The notes: a model not told the origin generated them from the sequence alone. Counted from the first letter of the stretch, positions 33,801 to 42,908 are shown. The stretch is DNA of 64,000 nucleotides from SIG440 sp045587485 (GCA_045587485.1 JAZNCI010000085.1:1-64000), one strand, 5' to 3'. Program-made: numbers and translations.

Positions 33801-34531
33801 ACGCAGGTGCCCATCCCGAGATTTTTGTAATTAACAACCTTACACCTCAGGCAATTTCCGAATCCGTTGAGGCATTTGCAAAATCACTCAAGGAATCACA
33901 GATAGTGTTCATTCCCGGTGGTTTCTCCGGCGGTGACGAGCCCGACGGTTCTGCAAAATTTATAACAGCATTTTTCCGCAACCCTGAAATTAAGGAAGCT
34001 ACATCCGAGCTTCTTGATATGCGTGACGGCTTGATGTGCGGTATTTGCAATGGTTTCCAGGCACTTATCAAGCTTGGTCTTGTGCCCTATGGCAAGATTA
34101 TCGACACCGATGAAAACTGCCCCACACTTACCTACAATACAATCTCACGCCACCAGTCAAAGCTTGTACGTACCCGTGTTGCATCCAACAAATCACCATG
34201 GATGTCAAATGCAAATGTGGGTGACATTTACACCGTTCCGATTTCACACGGCGAGGGTCGCTTTATGGCAAGTGATGCTCTCGTTAAGGAACTTGCCGAA
34301 AATGGACAGATTCTTACACAGTATGTTGATTTAGATGGCAACCCCACCAACGAAATTCAGTACAATCCCAACGGCTCAACCTTTGCAATCGAGGGTATTA
34401 CATCACCTGACGGCAGAATCTTAGGCAAGATGGGGCATACCGAAAGATGGGGATACGGACTTTATAAGAATGTTGAAGGCAGATTTGATATGGGAATATT
34501 CAAGTCAGCAGTTGACTATTATAAAGTTTAA
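30839..34531 (+). CDS. purL: phosphoribosylformylglycinamidine synthase, single-chain
   Basis: A 1230-residue FGAM synthase with both synthetase and glutaminase on one chain. Linker region TYWSDHCRHTTF, ATP/FGAR regions with FKNETHNHPTEIEPFGGAATCIGG, and a C-terminal class I glutaminase with VFPGTNCEFD, IPGGFSGGD, nucleophile Cys in MCGICNGFQ (about residue 1066) and HGEGRF. It uses glutamine, in contrast to the purF here. Last pur gene before fhs. Confidence 0.95.
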   Translation: MVYRVFVEKKSELAAEAKSLKNDLVKLLQIKGLDDVRIINRYDVENIDKELFDYCKKTVFSEPQLDIVTDEITDKCDFIFAVEFLPGQFDLRANSAEECIQLISKGDRPTVKAAKVYMLYGKLTDADIAEIKKYVINPVESREATLEMPETLKAVYDIPETVATLDGFIDLDVAGLEKMIDDMGLAMDIDDIRFCQNYFISEKRNPTITEIRMIDTYWSDHCRHTTFLTTIDSVKFEDELLQAAYDRYIETRKAIGRTKPVNLMDIGTIAAKYLKANGKLDGLDESEEINACTVKIDVDVDGETEKWLLLFKNETHNHPTEIEPFGGAATCIGGAIRDPLSGRSYVYAAMRVTGAADPLKPVSETIEGKLPQRKIVTGAAAGYSSYGNQIGLATGQVDEIFHDGYAAKRMEIGAVVAAAPAENVRRERPEDGDIVILLGGKTGRDGCGGATGSSKSHTVESLESCGAEVQKGNAPEERKLQRLFRNKEASLLIKRCNDFGAGGVSVAIGELADGLEIDLNAVPKKYEGLDGTELAISESQERMAVVVAAADVERFKELAKSENLEATVVAVVKEKPYLIMRWNGKEIVNISREFLNSNGAEKHIDIAPVKPECYKKAEVTDFKDAYMKLASDLNVCSKRGLSERFDSTIGAGTVVMPFGGKNQKTPIQAMVNKVSVEKKHTKTTSVMSWGYNPFIAEKSPYHSAYLAVIESASKLVATGAEFKDVYLTFQEYFEKPKKDPRRWGKPLAALLGAFDAQKNLEIAAIGGKDSMSGTFENIDVPPTLVSFAVTDENVDNIISPEFKKAGNKVVWIKPEYDQNGLPVTESLLDCFKTVTALVRSGAAISAYTPTYGGVAEAVMKMGFGNDIGFKFDDEITLDDIFGYSYGSFVVELSNEENVGVVLGYTTEKLAISYKNDIICMNELLTEYENKLEKIYSCNIETEKKDIPSFSYDAKSVVAPKIGVAKPKVLIPVFPGTNCEFDTAKVMRDAGAHPEIFVINNLTPQAISESVEAFAKSLKESQIVFIPGGFSGGDEPDGSAKFITAFFRNPEIKEATSELLDMRDGLMCGICNGFQALIKLGLVPYGKIIDTDENCPTLTYNTISRHQSKLVRTRVASNKSPWMSNANVGDIYTVPISHGEGRFMASDALVKELAENGQILTQYVDLDGNPTNEIQYNPNGSTFAIEGITSPDGRILGKMGHTERWGYGLYKNVEGRFDMGIFKSAVDYYKV

Positions 34532-34578
34532 ATTGTATGCATAAGTGCTCAAGGAATAATATTTGGAGGTAAATACCT

Positions 34579-36243
34579 ATGAAAACAGATATTGAAATTG
34601 CTCAAAGCGTCAAGATGCAGAATATTACCGAAATTGCAAAATCTGCGGGAATTGACGAAAAATATATTGAGCTTTATGGAAATTACAAGGCAAAGATTGA
34701 CCTTTCGCTGCTGAAGGAAAAGAAGAGAAAGGCAAAACTTATTCTGGTTACAGCAATCACCCCTACCCCTGCCGGCGAAGGTAAAACTACTACAACAATC
34801 GGTCTTGCAGATGGTATGAAAAAAATAGGCAAGAATGTAATGGTTGCCCTTCGTGAACCATCCCTTGGCCCCGTGTTCGGTGTCAAAGGCGGCGCCGCAG
34901 GGGGCGGCTATGCACAGGTTGTACCTATGGAGGATATCAACCTCCATTTCACAGGTGACTTTCATGCAATCGGTGCGGCAAACAACCTTCTTGCTGCAAT
35001 GCTTGACAACCATATCTATCAGGGAAACGAGCTGAACATTGACTTCAGACGTATAACGTGGAAACGTTGTGTTGATATGAATGATCGTCAGCTCAGATTT
35101 GTTACCGATGGTCTTGGCGGCAGAGTAAACGGTGTTCCCCGTGAGGATGGTTATGACATAACTGTTGCCTCTGAGGTTATGGCCGTACTTTGTCTTGCCT
35201 CATCGATTACCGATTTAAAGGAAAGATTGTCACGAATCGTCGTGGGGTATACCTATGACGAAACTCCTGTTACAGCAGGTCAGCTTGGTGCAGCAGGTGC
35301 AATGACGGCACTTCTTAAAGATGCACTCAAGCCCAACCTTGTACAGACATTAGAGGGAACTCCTGCCTTTGTTCATGGCGGCCCCTTTGCGAATATTGCT
35401 CACGGCTGTAATTCGGTTATTGCAACAGAGATGGCTATGCGTTTTGGTGATTATGTAATTACCGAGGCAGGCTTTGGTGCTGACCTTGGAGCACAAAAAT
35501 TTCTTGACATCAAATGCCGTTACGCAGGGTTAAATCCTGATGCAGTTGTTATGGTGGCAACAATCCGTGCCCTTAAAATGCACGGAGGTGTTCCAAAAAC
35601 CGAATTAAATGGTGAAAACTTAGAGGCACTTGAAAAGGGCATTCCCAACCTGCTTCGTCATATTGCAAACATCAAGGAGGTTTACAAACTTCCATCTGTT
35701 GTTGCAGTAAACCGATTCCCCACCGATACCGATGCCGAGGTTCAGCTTGTTATCGATAAGTGCAAAGAACTGGGGGTTAATGTTGTTCTGTCAAATGTAT
35801 GGGCAGAAGGTGGCAATGGCGGAATTGAAATGGCAGAAGAGGTTGTAAGGCTTTGCGAGCAGCCCAACGAATTCTCTTTCAGCTATGATTTGGATGACAG
35901 CATCGAAAACAAAATTGAAACCATTGTAAAGCGTGTATATCGTGGTGCGGGTGCAGCATTTACACCCAATGCAAAAAAACAGATTGCAAAGCTCAACGAG
36001 CTGGGGTATGACAAGCTGCCAATCTGTATGGCAAAAACGCAATACAGTTTTTCTGACGATATGACCAAAACGGGCGCTCCCAAGGACTTTATCGTAACCG
36101 TGCGCAATGTAAAGGTTTCGGCAGGTGCAGGCTTTATAGTTGCGTTGACCGGTGATATTATGACAATGCCCGGGCTTCCGAAAGTCCCTGCAGCAGAAAA
36201 GATTGATGTTGACGATAATGGAGTTATATCAGGTTTATTCTAA
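34579..36243 (+). CDS. fhs: formate-tetrahydrofolate ligase
   Basis: A 554-residue 10-formyl-THF synthetase: formate plus THF plus ATP. P-loop TPAGEGKTTTTIGLADG, REPSLGPVFGVKGGAAGGGYAQ and FTGDFHAIGAANNLL. Ribosome site GGAGG before ATG 34579. Placed behind purL, it makes the one-carbon donor used by PurN and the AICAR formyltransferase. Its terminator carries an inserted repeat element. Confidence 0.96.
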   Translation: MKTDIEIAQSVKMQNITEIAKSAGIDEKYIELYGNYKAKIDLSLLKEKKRKAKLILVTAITPTPAGEGKTTTTIGLADGMKKIGKNVMVALREPSLGPVFGVKGGAAGGGYAQVVPMEDINLHFTGDFHAIGAANNLLAAMLDNHIYQGNELNIDFRRITWKRCVDMNDRQLRFVTDGLGGRVNGVPREDGYDITVASEVMAVLCLASSITDLKERLSRIVVGYTYDETPVTAGQLGAAGAMTALLKDALKPNLVQTLEGTPAFVHGGPFANIAHGCNSVIATEMAMRFGDYVITEAGFGADLGAQKFLDIKCRYAGLNPDAVVMVATIRALKMHGGVPKTELNGENLEALEKGIPNLLRHIANIKEVYKLPSVVAVNRFPTDTDAEVQLVIDKCKELGVNVVLSNVWAEGGNGGIEMAEEVVRLCEQPNEFSFSYDLDDSIENKIETIVKRVYRGAGAAFTPNAKKQIAKLNELGYDKLPICMAKTQYSFSDDMTKTGAPKDFIVTVRNVKVSAGAGFIVALTGDIMTMPGLPKVPAAEKIDVDDNGVISGLF

Positions 36244-36248
36244 CAATT

Positions 36249-36389
36249 AAAAAAGAGGCGAATTATGAACCGACCCCCAAAAGCTAGACCCAAAATCTAA
36301 CGATTGGGAGGTCGGTTCAAAGTGATGTGACCCCAAAAAGTTAGACTTTTTGGGGTCACATCACTTCAGAATTAATCGTCTCTTTTTTT
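36249..36389 (+). terminator. fhs terminator, split by an inserted element
   Basis: The outer arms AAAAAGAGGCGA and TCGTCTCTTTTT form a standard terminator stem with a T-run, but 109 bp separate them. Removing 36266-36374 leaves a normal hairpin with a short ATTAA loop. Confidence 0.7.
36266..36368. mobile_element. MITE-like palindromic insertion (IS3-like ends)
   Basis: A 103-bp element starting TGAACCGACCCC and ending GTCACATCACTTCA, flanked by the direct repeat GAATTA (36260-36265 and 36369-36374). It consists of two back-to-back palindromes: GAACCGACC/GGTCGGTTC, and a perfect hairpin of about 20 bp from AAGTGATGTGACCCC. The TGACCCC..AAAAG.TAGAC phrase resembles IS3-family ends; that link is from memory and tentative. 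No transposase is encoded. Confidence 0.6.
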
Positions 36390-36500
36390 GTTACAAAAAT
36401 TTTTCTTTCATATTATGTAAAAATTCAAAAAAATAAAAAGACCTCTGATTTATTTCCTCGAATAAACCGAAAAATATGTATATTTTGGATATGGAAAAAT

Positions 36501-36529
36501 TTGTAATTCAGAAATATTTATGGTAAAAT
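36501..36529 (+). promoter_or_regulatory. promoter of noc
   Basis: -35 TTGTAA (36501-36506), 17-bp spacer, -10 TAAAAT (36524-36529). Confidence 0.6.
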
Positions 36530-36572
36530 AACAGAAAGAAATTTATTTACCAAAGAAAGTCGAGGTTTAATT

Positions 36573-37397
36573 ATGTCAGCTATGTATACAGAAGAAAACA
36601 ATGTCAGGGCGGTGTATCTTCCTATAGAAAATGTAAGACCAAACCCATATCAACCACGGCGTGTGATGGACAAGGATGCTCTTGAGGACTTGTGTGCGTC
36701 CATCAGGCAGTATGGGCTGATGCAGCCGGTGGTGGTCAGGCAGATAAACGATTGTGACTACGAGTTAATTGCAGGTGAAAGAAGGCTCCGTGCCTGCCGC
36801 ATGGCAGGAATGTCACAGATTTCTGCGGTGGTAGTGCGTGCCGGCGGAACAGACAGTGCAGTTATGGCACTGATTGAGAATATTCAGAGAGAGAATTTGG
36901 GATACATAGAGGAGGCCGAGGCGTTCAGCACTTTGCTTTCTGAACACGGAATGACGCAGGAGGAGCTTGCGGCACGGCTTGGGAAAGGGCAATCCACAAT
37001 TGCAAATAAAATAAGAATTTTGAAACTCTCGCCTGAAATAAGGCAGATGCTTTCCGAAAATAATCTCAGCGAAAGACACGCCCGTGCTTTGCTCAGGCTG
37101 TGTGATGAAAAAAGCCGAATAAAAGCTCTTAACATAATAATCAGCCGTGGTCTTAATGTGGTGAAATCCGAAGAGCTTGTTGAGGAAATGTTGAACAAAG
37201 AAAAGGTTGCCGAGGCGGCTCAAAAGCCGTATAACATTCGTGCCTTTAAAGATGTAAGAATTTTTTCAAATACAATCCGTCAGGCTGTGGATATGATGAA
37301 AAAATCTGGAATCGCCGCAAAATCTACCAAGGTGGAGAACGAGGAATATATTGAATACACCATAAAAATCCCAAAAAATTTAAAAAATGCCGTATAA
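36573..37397 (+). CDS. noc: ParB/Spo0J-family DNA-binding protein, Noc-like
   Basis: A 274-residue ParB-family protein: N-terminal CTP-binding ParB domain (VRPNPYQPRR, ELIAGERRLRACRMAG with the GERR box, LIENIQRENL), a central helix-turn-helix (MTQEELAARLGKGQSTIANKIRILKL) and a C-terminal dimer region. Length and the lack of an adjacent parA favour nucleoid occlusion protein Noc over Spo0J, but this is inference. GAGG lies 7 nt before ATG 36573. A SpoIIQ-like gene follows 44 nt later. Confidence 0.85.
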   Translation: MSAMYTEENNVRAVYLPIENVRPNPYQPRRVMDKDALEDLCASIRQYGLMQPVVVRQINDCDYELIAGERRLRACRMAGMSQISAVVVRAGGTDSAVMALIENIQRENLGYIEEAEAFSTLLSEHGMTQEELAARLGKGQSTIANKIRILKLSPEIRQMLSENNLSERHARALLRLCDEKSRIKALNIIISRGLNVVKSEELVEEMLNKEKVAEAAQKPYNIRAFKDVRIFSNTIRQAVDMMKKSGIAAKSTKVENEEYIEYTIKIPKNLKNAV

Positions 37398-37441
37398 AAT
37401 AAATCCAATTGTCAACACTTGAATATGGAGGTGTTGACAAG

Positions 37442-38212
37442 GTGAAAAATACCAAAACAAAAAACAAAAAAAGCAATTTAAGAAAGCTGGCTGAAAACAA
37501 AGGGTTGTACATAGCCCTGTTTTCACTGGCTGCAGTAGTGGGTTTTTATGTATATGCACGGTATTCGCAGACAAGCGCAGAGAATGATATTCTTTCGTTT
37601 GATGAAAAAGCTTGGCAGGAGGCGGTAGCCGAAAGCGGCATAGAGGTCATTGACGTGGATGTAAAGGACGAAAAGGAGAAAGAACAAAAACCGGAAACGA
37701 AAATTCCCGCAAGGGATGAACAAAAAGCAGAACAGGAGCAAAGCCTCTTAAAACAGACAACTGCAGAAAGTGTTGTTGAAACCACTGCAGAGGCAGAGCC
37801 TGTATTTGAAATGATAATGCCCTGTACGGGACAGGTTGTGGCAGAGTGTTCCATAGAGGAGCTAACGTATTGCTCGGCAATGGATGATTGGCGGACGCAC
37901 AATGGTTTGGATATTGCGGCTGCAGAGGGCGACCCTGTTAAAGCTGCCGAAAGTGGCATTGTGTCAAAGGTGTACGAGGATGAGTTTCTTGGAATTGTAG
38001 TACAGATTGACCATAAGGACGGAATTTCGTCAATATATGCAAATTTGCAGAACCTTGATTTTATTTGTGCAGGCACAAAAGTCAGCCGTGGCGATATAAT
38101 CGGAGGCATTGGCAAGCCCGGTGTGTTAGAGGCAAATTCTCAGCCGCACCTGCATTTCGAGGTTCAGGCAAACGGCGAATATAAAAATCCTGCAGAATAT
38201 ATCAAATACTAA
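37442..38212 (+). CDS. SpoIIQ-like LytM/M23 domain protein
   Basis: A 256-residue membrane-anchored protein: a basic N-terminus, one helix (LYIALFSLAAVVGFYVYARY), an acidic Lys/Glu-rich linker and a C-terminal M23 domain with WRTHNGLDIA and PHLHFEVQ, so the zinc ligands (His, Asp, His) appear intact. WRTHNGLDIAAAEGDPVKAAESG strongly recalls forespore protein SpoIIQ of the engulfment channel, in which some clostridial versions keep zinc ligands. GTG 37442 follows GGAGG by 10 nt; the in-frame TTG at 37409 precedes that site. Confidence 0.8.
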   Translation: MKNTKTKNKKSNLRKLAENKGLYIALFSLAAVVGFYVYARYSQTSAENDILSFDEKAWQEAVAESGIEVIDVDVKDEKEKEQKPETKIPARDEQKAEQEQSLLKQTTAESVVETTAEAEPVFEMIMPCTGQVVAECSIEELTYCSAMDDWRTHNGLDIAAAEGDPVKAAESGIVSKVYEDEFLGIVVQIDHKDGISSIYANLQNLDFICAGTKVSRGDIIGGIGKPGVLEANSQPHLHFEVQANGEYKNPAEYIKY

Positions 38213-38255
38213 TTTTCGCAGGTATTAAACAAGCCCCCTAAGATAATTTCATAGA

Positions 38256-38291
38256 TGAACAGGCTGCGGACAGTTTTGTCCGTAGCTTGTT
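38256..38291. terminator. hairpin after the SpoIIQ-like gene
   Basis: GAACAGGCTGCGGACA pairs with TGTCCGTAGCTTGTTC, a strong 16-bp stem with wobbles and a GTTT loop. No U-run follows, so the terminator function is uncertain. Confidence 0.5.
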
Positions 38292-38323
38292 CGTATGTAA
38301 AGCAAGAATTTTTGTCAAAAACC

Positions 38324-38352
38324 TTGTCACATAAATAAAATTGTGTTAAAAT
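38324..38352 (+). promoter_or_regulatory. promoter of uppP
   Basis: -35 TTGTCA (38324-38329), 17-bp spacer, -10 TAAAAT (38347-38352). Confidence 0.65.
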
Positions 38353-38387
38353 ATATATGTATCACTATGTAAGATGGAGGTTTTTGG

Positions 38388-39200
38388 ATGTTTGTACTTG
38401 AAATGATGAAATCCGTTATTTTGGGTTTTGTTGAGGGAGTTACCGAGTGGCTGCCCATAAGCTCCACAGGTCATATGATACTGGTCAACGAGTTTTTAAG
38501 AAATTATGACGGATTTACCGCATCGGATTTGTATTTATATGTGATTCAGTTGGGGGCAATATTGGCTGTGGTTACGTTGTATTTTAAAAAGCTTAACCCG
38601 TTTTCACCCTCAAAAACACGGGAAGAAAAGACTGACACATGGAATATGTGGTTCAAGGTAATCGTTGCCTGCGTTCCTGCGGCGGTAATTGGTCTTATTC
38701 TTGACCCGGTTATGGAACGTTTTGAAAACTGGCAGGTTGTATCGGCAATGCTGATTGTCTACGGCGTAGCATTTATACTTATCGAGAAAATAAATAAAAA
38801 AACGGCAATATATAGCATGAAAGAACTGGATTATAAAACAGCACTTTTGATTGGTGCCTTTCAGGTGCTTTCGATTATTCCCGGCACGTCGCGGTCAGGC
38901 TCAACAATTCTTGGAGCAATGCTGCTTGGCTGCAGTCGTAGTATGGCGGCAGAGTTTTCATTCTTTCTTGCAATTCCCGTTATGTTCGGCGTAAGCCTTT
39001 TAAAAATACTTAAATACGGACTTGTGATGAGCGGTCAGGATGCTGCTGTTTTGCTGTGTGGTATGATTGTTGCATATACAGTTTCGATGCTTTCGATTAG
39101 TTTTTTGATGAATTTTGTGAAAAAGCATAATTTCAAGAGCTTTGGTATTTACAGAATTATACTTGGATTTGCGGTAATTGTGTATTTTGTTTTGATATAA
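38388..39200 (+). CDS. uppP: undecaprenyl-diphosphatase
   Basis: A 270-residue integral membrane phosphatase (BacA/UppP) that recycles the cell-wall carrier lipid. Both active-site motifs are present: EGVTEWLPISSTGHM near the N-terminus and PGTSRSGSTI in the second half, with several predicted membrane helices. GGAGG precedes ATG 38388. FtsK/SpoIIIE follows 39 nt downstream. Confidence 0.95.
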   Translation: MFVLEMMKSVILGFVEGVTEWLPISSTGHMILVNEFLRNYDGFTASDLYLYVIQLGAILAVVTLYFKKLNPFSPSKTREEKTDTWNMWFKVIVACVPAAVIGLILDPVMERFENWQVVSAMLIVYGVAFILIEKINKKTAIYSMKELDYKTALLIGAFQVLSIIPGTSRSGSTILGAMLLGCSRSMAAEFSFFLAIPVMFGVSLLKILKYGLVMSGQDAAVLLCGMIVAYTVSMLSISFLMNFVKKHNFKSFGIYRIILGFAVIVYFVLI

Positions 39201-39239
39201 TATTGATTTTCAACATAAGAAAAGTGGTGTTTAAATAAT

Positions 39240-41945
39240 ATGGCAGAAAAGAAAAAGAAAAGGTCTACAAAAACGGTCCAGTCCTCCAACACAGGAAACA
39301 GAAAAAAGACTTCAATCCCAAAAGAAAGGGCGACGGTTAAAAAGACTCGTGGCGCAGAAATTAAAGGAATTGTTCTTATCGCTGTGGGAATATTTTTGGT
39401 AATATCCCTTTATTTTAATGTTACAGGAACAGTGGGATATTGGTTTAAAGAGCTTGTTCTGGGGTTATTTGGTGGTCCGGCAATGATTTTCTTTGTGTTT
39501 GTCATCTGGGCAGGCGTTGATATGTTTATTGAAAAGAAGAACGAAAAGGCTACATATAAGATATGGTTATTACTTCTTTTGATGGTTTTTATTTCTGTTC
39601 TGTGGGCAGCCTTCTGTGGCGGCAATGAGTGGAATTATAATTCCTTCATTCAGGCTTTACAGTCGATGTATTCCTACGGCGTTGCAGGCGGCGGCGTTAT
39701 AGGCGGCTTGATTTGTGCCGCACTTTCCAAGCTTATCGGTGCGGTGGGAACAATTATTCTTTCGGTGGCGATTATTTTAATTTTGCTTGTTATACTTACA
39801 GAGGTATCTATTGAGAAGCTGTTCAGGAAAATTGGCTCATTTATGAAGAAAAACCGTGACAAAATAGCCGAAAATCTTGAGGAAGAAATTGAAATGGATG
39901 AAGAGACCCCGATTGCTGAAAGGAGCAAAGGAAGAAAATCCCGCGACAAAGACGAGAAGGTTACGACATTGGTTCAGGAGGATTTTCAGCCTGCCAAGGC
40001 ACCCAACAGTGATTATTTTGATTTGTATTTCAAAGGTGGCAAAATAGAAGAAATTGCAAAAAAAACCGAGAAAACACCCGTTAAAAGATTTGTTTTTGAA
40101 GAAGATTTCCCCGATGAAACTGCACAGGTGACTTCAGAAATAATTGCTGGTCAGGAGGAAAAGGCAGAAACGGAAATTCCCGAAAGACGTATACCTTTCA
40201 GACTTGAAGATGTAAAAACAGGGGTTCTTACCCAACTTCCTGATGAGAATGGAAGCTTTAAGGCATCGGATAATGACGAATTTGAGCCTCCCAGCCAGGC
40301 GCAGATGGAAGATAGGGTAGACCCACTCACCCAGGCGGCTATTGATGCGGGTGTTTCCCTTGACAGTGCTGTGGTTGTTGGAAAACGTATGAGTCAACAG
40401 GAGGTTCAGCAGGCGGCCAACAACGTCAATGCTCTTGCAATAGAAAGCATTGAGGCAACAAAACTGCTTAATTATAAGCTGCCATCTGTGGCACTTCTTG
40501 CAAAACCCAAGCCAAACACAAAAAGCCGTACCGAGGTTAAACGCGAATTAGAAGAAAAAGCAAACAAATTGCTTGAAACTCTGGCTAGCTTTAAGGTTGA
40601 CGCAAAAATTATCAATATTACTCAGGGACCAACGGTTACAAGATTTGAACTGCAGCCGGGCTTTGGTGTCAAGGTTTCAAAGATTACAAATCTTGCGGAT
40701 GATATTGCGTTGAGCCTGGCAGCGTCGGGCGTTCGCATTGAGGCGCCCATCCCCGGAAAGTCGGCAATAGGCATTGAAATACCCAACGAAACACCCAGCC
40801 CCGTCCCGATTCGTGAGGTTATCGACACGGATAAGTTCCGTGACTTCAAGTCAAAAACAGCATTTGCTCTGGGCAAGGATATTGGTGGAAATTGTGTGGT
40901 TGCTGATATTTCAAGCTTTCCCCATGTTCTTATTGCGGGTGCTACCGGTTCCGGAAAGAGTGTTTGTATAAACTCACTGATAACAAGTATTTTATATAAG
41001 GCAAAGCCCAACGAGGTCAAAATGATTATGGTTGACCCCAAAATGGTGGAGCTTGGTGTTTATAATGGTATACCACATCTGCTTATTCCGGTTGTTACTG
41101 ACCCCAAGCACGCAGCAGGCGCTCTTAACTGGGCTGTTGCCGAAATGAAGAACCGTTATCAGCTTATGAAGGATAACAAGGTTCGAAATATTCAGGGCTA
41201 TAATGATTTGATGGAGGAAAACGAAACTCCGGAAAACAAACTACCCGAGATTGTAATCATTATTGATGAGCTTGCTGACCTTATGCTGGCGGCAAAAAAT
41301 GAGGTGGAGGATGCAATAAACAGCCTTGCTGCCCTTGCAAGAGCTGCAGGTATGTATCTGGTAATCGCGACTCAAAGACCGTCTGTTGACGTAATTACAG
41401 GCGTAATCAAGGCAAATGTTCCGTCCCGAATTTCCTTTGCTGTATCCTCGCAGATAGACAGCCGTACCATCTTAGACAGTATGGGAGCCGAAAAACTTCT
41501 GGGCAAGGGTGATATGCTCTATGCACCGCGTGGTGCTACCAAGCCAATAAGAATTCAGGGCAATTTCCTTTCTGACGAGGAAATAGAGGATATTATTGCA
41601 TTTGTAAAAAAACAGTATGAGGCAGAATACGATGAGTCTATTCTTGAACACATTGAGCGCGAGCAGGAGTCGCATACGGATGATGCTGATGACGATGATG
41701 ACCACACGCGCAGCGGTGATAAGGATGCGCTTTTTGTCAAGGCTGCTGAGCTGGTGTTTGAGTCGGGTCAGGCGTCGGTTGCTATGCTTCAGCGAAGATA
41801 CAAGATTGGATATCAAAGAGCAGCAAGAATTATTGACCAGCTTGAGGAGAACAGGATTATCGGACCATACGAGGGCACAAAGCCCAGACAGGTGCTTATT
41901 ACCCGTGCTGAGCTTAATGAAATGCTGATGAATAATCCTGATTAG
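39240..41945 (+). CDS. ftsK: FtsK/SpoIIIE-family DNA translocase
   Basis: A 901-residue septal DNA pump: a basic N-terminus, four or so membrane helices (about 45-190), a charged linker (about 200-400) and the RecA-like motor with Walker A AGATGSGKSV (about 568) and Walker B IIIIDELADLM. A gamma winged-helix domain at the C-terminus (QASVAMLQRRYKIGYQRAARI) reads chromosome polarity sequences. It could serve division, spore chromosome translocation, or both; nearby sigH and a SpoIIQ-like gene support sporulation. Confidence 0.93.
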   Translation: MAEKKKKRSTKTVQSSNTGNRKKTSIPKERATVKKTRGAEIKGIVLIAVGIFLVISLYFNVTGTVGYWFKELVLGLFGGPAMIFFVFVIWAGVDMFIEKKNEKATYKIWLLLLLMVFISVLWAAFCGGNEWNYNSFIQALQSMYSYGVAGGGVIGGLICAALSKLIGAVGTIILSVAIILILLVILTEVSIEKLFRKIGSFMKKNRDKIAENLEEEIEMDEETPIAERSKGRKSRDKDEKVTTLVQEDFQPAKAPNSDYFDLYFKGGKIEEIAKKTEKTPVKRFVFEEDFPDETAQVTSEIIAGQEEKAETEIPERRIPFRLEDVKTGVLTQLPDENGSFKASDNDEFEPPSQAQMEDRVDPLTQAAIDAGVSLDSAVVVGKRMSQQEVQQAANNVNALAIESIEATKLLNYKLPSVALLAKPKPNTKSRTEVKRELEEKANKLLETLASFKVDAKIINITQGPTVTRFELQPGFGVKVSKITNLADDIALSLAASGVRIEAPIPGKSAIGIEIPNETPSPVPIREVIDTDKFRDFKSKTAFALGKDIGGNCVVADISSFPHVLIAGATGSGKSVCINSLITSILYKAKPNEVKMIMVDPKMVELGVYNGIPHLLIPVVTDPKHAAGALNWAVAEMKNRYQLMKDNKVRNIQGYNDLMEENETPENKLPEIVIIIDELADLMLAAKNEVEDAINSLAALARAAGMYLVIATQRPSVDVITGVIKANVPSRISFAVSSQIDSRTILDSMGAEKLLGKGDMLYAPRGATKPIRIQGNFLSDEEIEDIIAFVKKQYEAEYDESILEHIEREQESHTDDADDDDDHTRSGDKDALFVKAAELVFESGQASVAMLQRRYKIGYQRAARIIDQLEENRIIGPYEGTKPRQVLITRAELNEMLMNNPD

Positions 41946-42174
41946 TGTTGGCTATACTTTTTGACACAAGGTTTTCATACGTTTTAAAAAGAAAAATGTA
42001 ATTTTACTGTGCATTTAATGCAAAACAATTGTTTTAAATTTGGCAAAAGTAACAAATTTATAAAAAAATAGAGAAAAGTATGGAAATTTACGAAAATATG
42101 TAGTAATATAGAGATAACGTTATTAATCAATCACTTAAATATTTATTATATTTAAAAGAAAAGGAGTTTTAAAA

Positions 42175-42450
42175 ATGAATAAAACAGAATTGATTGCAGC
42201 AATGGCTGAAAAAGCTAATCTTTCAAAGAAAGATGCAGAAGCAGCTCTCAACGCATTTGTATGTGCAGTTGAAGGTGCACTTGCAAAGGGCGACAAGGTT
42301 CAACTCGTTGGCTTTGGTGGCTTTGAAGTAAGAGAAAGAGCAGCCAGAACAGGCAGAAACCCCCAGACAGGTGCAGAAATGAAGATTGCTGCAGCTAAGG
42401 TTCCCGCTTTCAAGGCAGGCAAGGCTCTTAAAGACCTTATCAACAAATAA
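42175..42450 (+). CDS. hup: HU-family DNA-binding protein
   Basis: A 91-residue histone-like protein: MNKTELIAAMAEKANLSKKD, GFGGFEVRERAARTGRNPQTG and FKAGKALKDLINK are all typical of HU. AAGGAG before ATG 42175. Monocistronic, ending in a strong terminator. Confidence 0.95.
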   Translation: MNKTELIAAMAEKANLSKKDAEAALNAFVCAVEGALAKGDKVQLVGFGGFEVRERAARTGRNPQTGAEMKIAAAKVPAFKAGKALKDLINK

Positions 42451-42463
42451 GATTTTATCTCTT

Positions 42464-42493
42464 AAAAAGAACGCCGAACGGCGTTCTTTTTTT
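42464..42493 (+). terminator. terminator of the HU gene
   Basis: AAAAAGAACGCCG (42464-42476) pairs with CGGCGTTCTTTTT (42479-42491), followed by further T residues. Confidence 0.88.
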
Positions 42494-42530
42494 GTATAAC
42501 TGTGTTAAGCTTAAATAAAGGAGAATCGCG

Positions 42531-42785
42531 ATGAAAAGTTTTTCTTATAAAACCCGTGGAACGTGCTCAAGGGAAATTTCATTTGACCTTGACGGCAACA
42601 CTGTAAAAAATGTTAAATTTGTGTTTGGATGTATGGGCAACACTCAGGGCGTTGCAAGATTGGTCGAGGGAATGGATGTTGATGAGGCAATATCAAGACT
42701 GTGTGGCATCGACTGCAATGGCCGCGGTACCTCATGTCCTGATCAGCTGGCTCAGGCGCTTATTGCGGCTAAGGAAGAGAATTAG
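42531..42785 (+). CDS. TSCPD domain protein (TIGR03905-like)
   Basis: An 84-residue protein containing the TSCPD signature (GRGTSCPDQLAQALI) plus Cys residues in RGTCSREI, FGCMGNTQG and LCGIDCNG. It resembles the small family related to a C-terminal domain of some ribonucleotide reductases; the cysteines suggest metal or redox function, but none is established. GGAG upstream of ATG 42531. Confidence 0.85.
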   Translation: MKSFSYKTRGTCSREISFDLDGNTVKNVKFVFGCMGNTQGVARLVEGMDVDEAISRLCGIDCNGRGTSCPDQLAQALIAAKEEN

Positions 42786-42879
42786 CAAGGTTGGATGCTT
42801 TGTGCCATTGTTACATATATAAGGTATTAAAATCCAATAATTTGTGAAAGATTTTTGTTGAAAACAATATATGTAGTAC

Positions 42880-42908
42880 TTGACAAAACTCTTGAAAAAT
42901 GGTACAAT
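42880..42908 (+). promoter_or_regulatory. promoter of the str-type ribosomal cluster
   Basis: -35 TTGACA (42880-42885), 17-bp spacer, -10 TACAAT (42903-42908). The leader before 42983 folds into a GGGAT...ATCCC / GTGC...GCAC structure that may be regulatory. Confidence 0.75.
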
